A program made the position numbers and the translations under genes. Shown here in pieces: positions 60,112 through 64,000 of a stretch of DNA of 64,000 nt. The stretch covers positions 120,066 to 184,065 of the forward strand of contig DGWI01000012.1 in NCBI GenBank assembly GCA_002396085.1. Reading direction: 5' to 3'. How positions within the stretch are numbered: position 1 is the first letter of the stretch; every line of letters starts with the position of its first letter. The stretch comes from Porphyromonadaceae bacterium UBA4262 (GTDB lineage Bacteria > Bacteroidota > Bacteroidia > Bacteroidales > Muribaculaceae). The notes under the pieces were generated by a model, which worked only from the letters and a program-made list of their open reading frames with translations, did not search any database and had not been told where the DNA came from.

Positions 60112-60291
60112 ATGCAATTGTTCATCGTTTTGTTTATCATTGCACTAGCATTAGCCTACACCCTGTGGCGACTAGTGCGCACCCTGAATGGACATGGCGA
60201 CTGCGGCTGCGGCCAAGGCCGCAACTGCCCTCACTGCCACAACACTCCTCATGCTAACTGCCATACCAACAATGACAAAAATAAGCGATGA
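60112..60291 (+). CDS. Small Cys-rich membrane protein of 59 residues
   Basis: Translates as MQLFIVLFIIALALAYTLWR, a single transmembrane helix, then a linker and a Cys/His-rich tail: GDCGCGQGRNCPHCH and ANCHTNN. The last 30 residues hold five Cys and four His. This pattern matches the FeoB-associated Cys-rich membrane protein family (PF12669-like), but no feo gene is visible here. The tail likely binds a metal on one side of the membrane. It is below usual length cut-offs; a promoter lies just upstream, which supports it. A phoH promoter follows at 60301. Confidence 0.75.
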   Translation: MQLFIVLFIIALALAYTLWRLVRTLNGHGDCGCGQGRNCPHCHNTPHANCHTNNDKNKR

Positions 60292-60300
60292 CTGTAATAC

Positions 60301-60330
60301 TTGAACTTTAATCAAAAAGTATTATCTTTG
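60301..60330 (+). promoter_or_regulatory. Promoter of phoH
   Basis: TTG (60301-60303), 19 bases, TATCTTTG (60323-60330), 29 bases before the ATG at 60359. Confidence 0.65.
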
Positions 60331-60358
60331 CAAGATTAATTGTACGAGACATCGATAT

Positions 60359-61330
60359 ATGATTGAACGACACATCATTATTGACGAGGTTGACCCCGTA
60401 GTGTTCTATGGGGTCAACAACAGTAACATCTCACTGATACGCAACCTCTTCCCGAAACTGCGCATGGCTGCACGTGGCAGCGTTATCACCGTGCTGGGCG
60501 ATGACGAGGAGACTGCCCTATTTGAGCGTAAAATCCATGAGTTGGCCGACTACTGCACGCGATATAACAAGCTCACCGAGGAGGTCATCATCGACACCAT
60601 CAAGGGTTCTCCTCCCCAGGAACTGAAGATGGATGACGTCATCATCTATGGCGTGAACGGCAAGCCCATACAGGGACGCACACCCAACCAGCAATTACTG
60701 GTCAAGACCTTCGGTGAAAACGACCTTACATTCGCACTGGGTCCTGCCGGTACGGGCAAGACCTACCTTGCCGTGGCTCTGGCAGTGCGTGCCCTGAAAA
60801 ACAAAGAGGTGCGCAAGATCATTCTCTCGCGACCGGCAGTCGAGGCCGGCGAGAAACTAGGGTTCCTGCCTGGCGACATGAAGGACAAGATTGACCCCTA
60901 CCTGCAGCCGCTCTACGATGCACTCGAGGACATGATTCCCAATGCCAAGCTCAAGGAATATATGGAAACCAATGTGATTCAGATAGCGCCACTAGCATTC
61001 ATGCGTGGCCGCACACTGAACGACGCCATCATCGTGCTGGACGAGGCCCAAAACACCACCACACATCAGATCAAGATGTTTCTCACCCGCCTGGGCATGG
61101 GGTCGAAGATGATTGTCACCGGCGATGTGACACAGATCGACCTGCCGCGCACCACGCAGTCGGGTCTGATTCACGCCTTGCGGGTGCTCAAAGATGTCAA
61201 GGGCATTGGCAGGGTCGAGTTTGGCAAAAAAGACATTGTGCGACACCAGCTGGTGCAGCGCATTGTCGAGGCCTACGAACAATTCCAGGCCGACAAAGAG
61301 CAGAACGAAACTGAACAAAATAACTCTTAA
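60359..61330 (+). CDS. phoH: PhoH family ATPase
   Basis: 323 residues. N-terminal KH-like region with FYGVNNSNISLIRNLFPKL. Walker A GPAGTGKTYLAVALAV, Walker B AIIVLDEAQNTT, plus MGSKMIVTGDVTQIDL and SRPAVEAGEKLGFLPGDMKD, all family features. PhoH proteins are P-loop NTPases linked to RNA metabolism. C-terminal end is Glu/Asn-rich. pepT follows after 14 bases and may be cotranscribed. Confidence 0.93.
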   Translation: MIERHIIIDEVDPVVFYGVNNSNISLIRNLFPKLRMAARGSVITVLGDDEETALFERKIHELADYCTRYNKLTEEVIIDTIKGSPPQELKMDDVIIYGVNGKPIQGRTPNQQLLVKTFGENDLTFALGPAGTGKTYLAVALAVRALKNKEVRKIILSRPAVEAGEKLGFLPGDMKDKIDPYLQPLYDALEDMIPNAKLKEYMETNVIQIAPLAFMRGRTLNDAIIVLDEAQNTTTHQIKMFLTRLGMGSKMIVTGDVTQIDLPRTTQSGLIHALRVLKDVKGIGRVEFGKKDIVRHQLVQRIVEAYEQFQADKEQNETEQNNS

Positions 61331-61344
61331 AAACTAGATAGTGT

Positions 61345-62562
61345 ATGAAACTCGTAGAAAGATTTTTGAACTATGTGAAATTTGAGACCACCAGCGACGA
61401 GAACACTGGTGTGACCCCGTCAACTCCTACCCAGATGGTATTTGCCAAGGCCCTGGAGCAGGAATTGCATGAAATGGGACTGAGCGACATATCGCTCGAT
61501 GACAACGGTTACCTCTACGCCACCCTACCGGGCAATGTCACCGACAAGCAGGTGCCCACCATCGGCTTCATCGCCCACATGGACACCGCTCCCGACATGA
61601 GCGGCAAGGATGTGAAGCCGCGCATTGTCGACTATCAGGGCGGTGATGTCGTGCTCAACGCCGAGCAAGGCATTGTGCTCGAGGTGGCACAGTTCCCCGA
61701 ACTGAACGACTATGTGGGCCAACAGATCATTGTCACCGACGGCACCACGCTGCTCGGTGCAGATGACAAGGCTGGCATCGCCGAGATTCTTGCCGCCATC
61801 GAGTGGCTACAAGAACACCCCGAGGTCAAGCATGGCGACATCCGCGTGGGTTTCAACCCCGATGAAGAGATTGGTATGGGCGCTCACAAGTTTGATGTCG
61901 AGAAGTTTGGTTGCCAATGGGCTTACACGATGGACGGCGGTGCCGTAGGCGAATTAGAGTTTGAGAACTTCAATGCCGCCAGTGCCAAGATCACCTTCAA
62001 AGGCCGCAATGTCCACCCGGGCACAGCCAAGGACAAGATGATCAACTCTATCCGTGTGGCCAACGACTTCATCTCGATGCTCTCGCGCTGGGAGACTCCC
62101 GAGCACACCGAGGGCTATGAGGGATTCTTCCACATGGTGGGCATCAAGGGCACTGTCGAGGAGACCACGCTCAACTATATCATCCGCGACCATGACCGCA
62201 AACTCTTCGAGCAGCGCAAGTGCGAAATCCAGCACCTGGTCAACCGCATCAACGCCGAATATCCCGATTGCGCTACTGTCGAACTCAAGGATCAGTACTA
62301 CAACATGCGCGAGCAGATTGAGCCCGTGATGCACATCATCGACGTGGCCGAGAAAGCCATGGAGCGTGCTGGCGTGGTGGTCAAAGTCCAGCCCATACGT
62401 GGCGGAACAGACGGCGCACAACTGTCGTTCAAGGGACTGCCTTGCCCCAACATCTTTGCTGGCGGCATGAACATGCACGGCCGCTATGAGTACGTACCTA
62501 TCCCCTCGATGGAGAAGGCCATGCAGACCATCATCGAGATTTGCAAGATTGTTGCAGAATAA
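61345..62562 (+). CDS. pepT: Peptidase T (tripeptidase)
   Basis: 405 residues, M20 metallopeptidase that cleaves the N-terminal residue of tripeptides in the cytoplasm. IGFIAHMDTAPDMSGKDVKP holds the first His/Asp ligands. GTTLLGADDKAGIAEI holds the bridging Asp, and NPDEEIGMGAHKF holds the catalytic Glu pair. GGTDGAQLSFKGLPCPNIFAGG is near the C-terminus. Family-typical length. It may be cotranscribed with phoH. An inverted heptamer element follows. Confidence 0.96.
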   Translation: MKLVERFLNYVKFETTSDENTGVTPSTPTQMVFAKALEQELHEMGLSDISLDDNGYLYATLPGNVTDKQVPTIGFIAHMDTAPDMSGKDVKPRIVDYQGGDVVLNAEQGIVLEVAQFPELNDYVGQQIIVTDGTTLLGADDKAGIAEILAAIEWLQEHPEVKHGDIRVGFNPDEEIGMGAHKFDVEKFGCQWAYTMDGGAVGELEFENFNAASAKITFKGRNVHPGTAKDKMINSIRVANDFISMLSRWETPEHTEGYEGFFHMVGIKGTVEETTLNYIIRDHDRKLFEQRKCEIQHLVNRINAEYPDCATVELKDQYYNMREQIEPVMHIIDVAEKAMERAGVVVKVQPIRGGTDGAQLSFKGLPCPNIFAGGMNMHGRYEYVPIPSMEKAMQTIIEICKIVAE

Positions 62563-62568
62563 TAAACA

Positions 62569-62684
62569 ATTAATAATTAATAACTTAGAATTAAGAATAT
62601 CACGACGCGCGTGTACCGCAATGCCAGTAAAATTGACAATTCTTAATTCTAAGTTCTGAATTTTTAATTCTTAATTAAACAAAG
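62569..62684. repeat. Inverted heptamer element between pepT and the aminopeptidase P gene
   Basis: Core arms ACTTAGAATTAAGAAT (62583-62598) and ATTCTTAATTCTAAGT (62639-62654) are exact reverse complements. Both arms extend as 7-bp phased units (CAATTAA, TAATTAA on the left; ATTTTTA, ATTCTTA on the right). The 40-base centre is GC-rich (ACGACGCGCGTGTACC) and unlike the arms. It spans most of the gap. Confidence 0.85.
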
Positions 62685-62687
62685 ATA

Positions 62688-64000
62688 ATGTTTAGCAAAG
62701 AAACCTATATTCGCCGTCGTGCCCGCCTGCAACAACTGGTGGGCGAGGGCATCATCATCTTGATGGGCAATAACGAGTCGCCCTGCAACTATCCCAACAA
62801 TGCCTATTACCCATTCCGTCAGGACTCGTCGTTCCTCTACTACTTCGGGCAGAACCGCGACGGTCTGGTGGGCGTGATTGACATCGACAACAACCGCGAG
62901 ATTCTCATCGGTGACGACATCGACATCGAGGACATCGTGTGGTATGGCTCGGTCGACAGTGTGGCCGACATGGCTGCCCAAGTGGGTGTTGCCAACAGTG
63001 CCCCAATGGCACAACTCAAGGTCATCTGTGACGAGGCTCGCGCCAAAGGTCGCACCATCCACTTCTTGCCGCCCTATCGCCACGACACCATGATTCAACT
63101 CATGGATCTGCTGGGCATCCATCCCAGCCAGCAACGCGCACAATGCTCGCACAAGTTGCGCATGGCCGTCATCGAGATGCGCTCGGCCAAGGAAGACCAG
63201 GAGATTGAAGAACTGGAGCGTGCAGCCGAGATTGGCTACAAGATGCACACCACCGCCATGCGACTGGTCAAACCGGGTGTGACCGAGAAGTACATTGGTG
63301 GCCAGATTAACGGCATCGCCCACAGTTATGGCGCTCACGAGAGTTTCGGCACCATCTTCTCGCAGCACGGCGAGATCATGCACGGCGCTCCCTCGCTGGC
63401 CAAACTTGAGGCTGGCCGACTGGTGTTGTGTGACTGTGGCGCCGAGACGGTGAACAACTATTGCAGCGACAACACCCGCACGATGCCCGTCAATGGCAAA
63501 TACACCCAGCGTCAGCGCGACATCTACGACATCGTGGTCGAGTGCCACGACCTGGCTCTGCACATGAGCAAGCCCGGCGTGAAGTATATGGATGTGCACA
63601 TGGGTGTGTGCCGCCTGATGACCGAGCGCCTGAAAGAACTGGGGCTAATGCGCGGCGACGTTGACGAGGCTGTGGCAGCCGGTGCGCACGCCATGTTCCT
63701 GCCTCACGGACTGGGTCACATGATGGGCATGGATGTGCATGACATGGAGGGCTTGGATCAGATCTATGTCGGTTTTGACGAGGAGACTCGCCCCAACCTT
63801 GAGCAGTTCGGCACCAACGCCCTGCGCATGGGCCGCCGCTTGCAGAAGGGCTTTGTTGTCACCGATGAGCCGGGTATCTATTTCATCCCCGCCTTGATTG
63901 ATGACTGGCGCCGCAGCGGTCACTGCGCCGAGTGGCTCAACTTCGACCTGCTGGAGACCTACAAGGACTTCGGCGGCATCCGCATCGAGGACGACATCCT
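62688..64000 (+). CDS. Aminopeptidase P / Xaa-Pro aminopeptidase family protein (3' end outside window)
   Basis: Open to the right edge: 437 codons visible, with ATG 62688 (MFSKETYIRRRARLQQLV). M24-family metallopeptidase. The N-terminal domain has NNESPCNYPNNAYYPFRQDS, and the catalytic domain has the metal ligands in LCDCGAE and YCSDNTRT (two Asp), HGLGHMMGMDVHD (His), DEPGIYFIP (Glu) and GGIRIEDD (Glu at the edge). All five ligands are visible, so the enzyme should be active, releasing N-terminal residues before proline. The start fits an AAAGATA just before ATG. Only the last few residues are missing. Confidence 0.92.
   Translation, partial: MFSKETYIRRRARLQQLVGEGIIILMGNNESPCNYPNNAYYPFRQDSSFLYYFGQNRDGLVGVIDIDNNREILIGDDIDIEDIVWYGSVDSVADMAAQVGVANSAPMAQLKVICDEARAKGRTIHFLPPYRHDTMIQLMDLLGIHPSQQRAQCSHKLRMAVIEMRSAKEDQEIEELERAAEIGYKMHTTAMRLVKPGVTEKYIGGQINGIAHSYGAHESFGTIFSQHGEIMHGAPSLAKLEAGRLVLCDCGAETVNNYCSDNTRTMPVNGKYTQRQRDIYDIVVECHDLALHMSKPGVKYMDVHMGVCRLMTERLKELGLMRGDVDEAVAAGAHAMFLPHGLGHMMGMDVHDMEGLDQIYVGFDEETRPNLEQFGTNALRMGRRLQKGFVVTDEPGIYFIPALIDDWRRSGHCAEWLNFDLLETYKDFGGIRIEDDI

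Overview
This is a stretch of a Bacteroidales (Bacteroidota) chromosome, most like Prevotellaceae or Muribaculaceae; I cannot settle the family from sequence alone. The evidence is the repeated Bacteroidota promoter box TAnnTTTG (often with TTG about 20 bases upstream), a SusC/SusD pair with trailing lipoproteins, BspA-like leucine-rich repeats joined to dockerin-like repeats, sorting-domain-like C-termini on secreted proteins, a sufBCDS cluster, and genes of the NhaD, LemA/TPM, PhoH and PepT families. There are no rRNA or tRNA genes, phage genes, transposases or CRISPR arrays that I can see.

Layout. 1-1.3 kb: the 3' part of RNase R. 1.3-7.8 kb and 13.9-19.1 kb: two versions of the same module, each with a membrane TPR/AraC-type regulator, an AAA ATPase with a DUF4143 tail, and a large secreted protein. 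Between them lie a lemA-TPM-TPM-DUF2752 operon (minus strand), an NhaD antiporter and a FadL-type porin. 19.2-27.7 kb: DUF4112 protein, a secreted protein, a glutamine amidotransferase-like hydrolase, SemiSWEET plus a GT32-type glycosyltransferase, a tricorn-like S41 protease and YchF. 28-34.3 kb: a SusC/SusD operon with two more lipoproteins. 34.4-43.1 kb: a lipoprotein, a 1592-residue BspA/dockerin surface protein, a probable 61-residue protein and a third TPR/AraC regulator. 43.1-53.1 kb: nadB, a class A penicillin-binding protein, metK behind a SAM-II-type riboswitch, aroA, pyrH, a radical SAM protein and a GT2 glycosyltransferase. 53.2-58.1 kb: sufBCDS. 58.2-64 kb: an MBL hydrolase with a tetrapyrrole-methylase-family enzyme, a 59-residue Cys-rich membrane protein missed by length cut-offs, phoH, pepT and the start of an aminopeptidase P gene.

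The most unusual content is between the genes. Two classes of degenerate short tandem repeat hold strict period: 9-bp arrays built on CTAGA (five loci, 24 CTAG tetramers locked at 9-bp spacing) and 7-bp arrays of several sequences (at least eight loci). Some heptamer arrays are arranged as inverted pairs, and some CTAGA arrays supply the TAG stop codon of the gene beside them. Both DUF4143 ATPase genes have three 33-bp units around their promoters, with unrelated sequence. GTAGGGACG repeats flank the BspA gene, and a 285-bp nested inverted repeat follows the SusCD operon.
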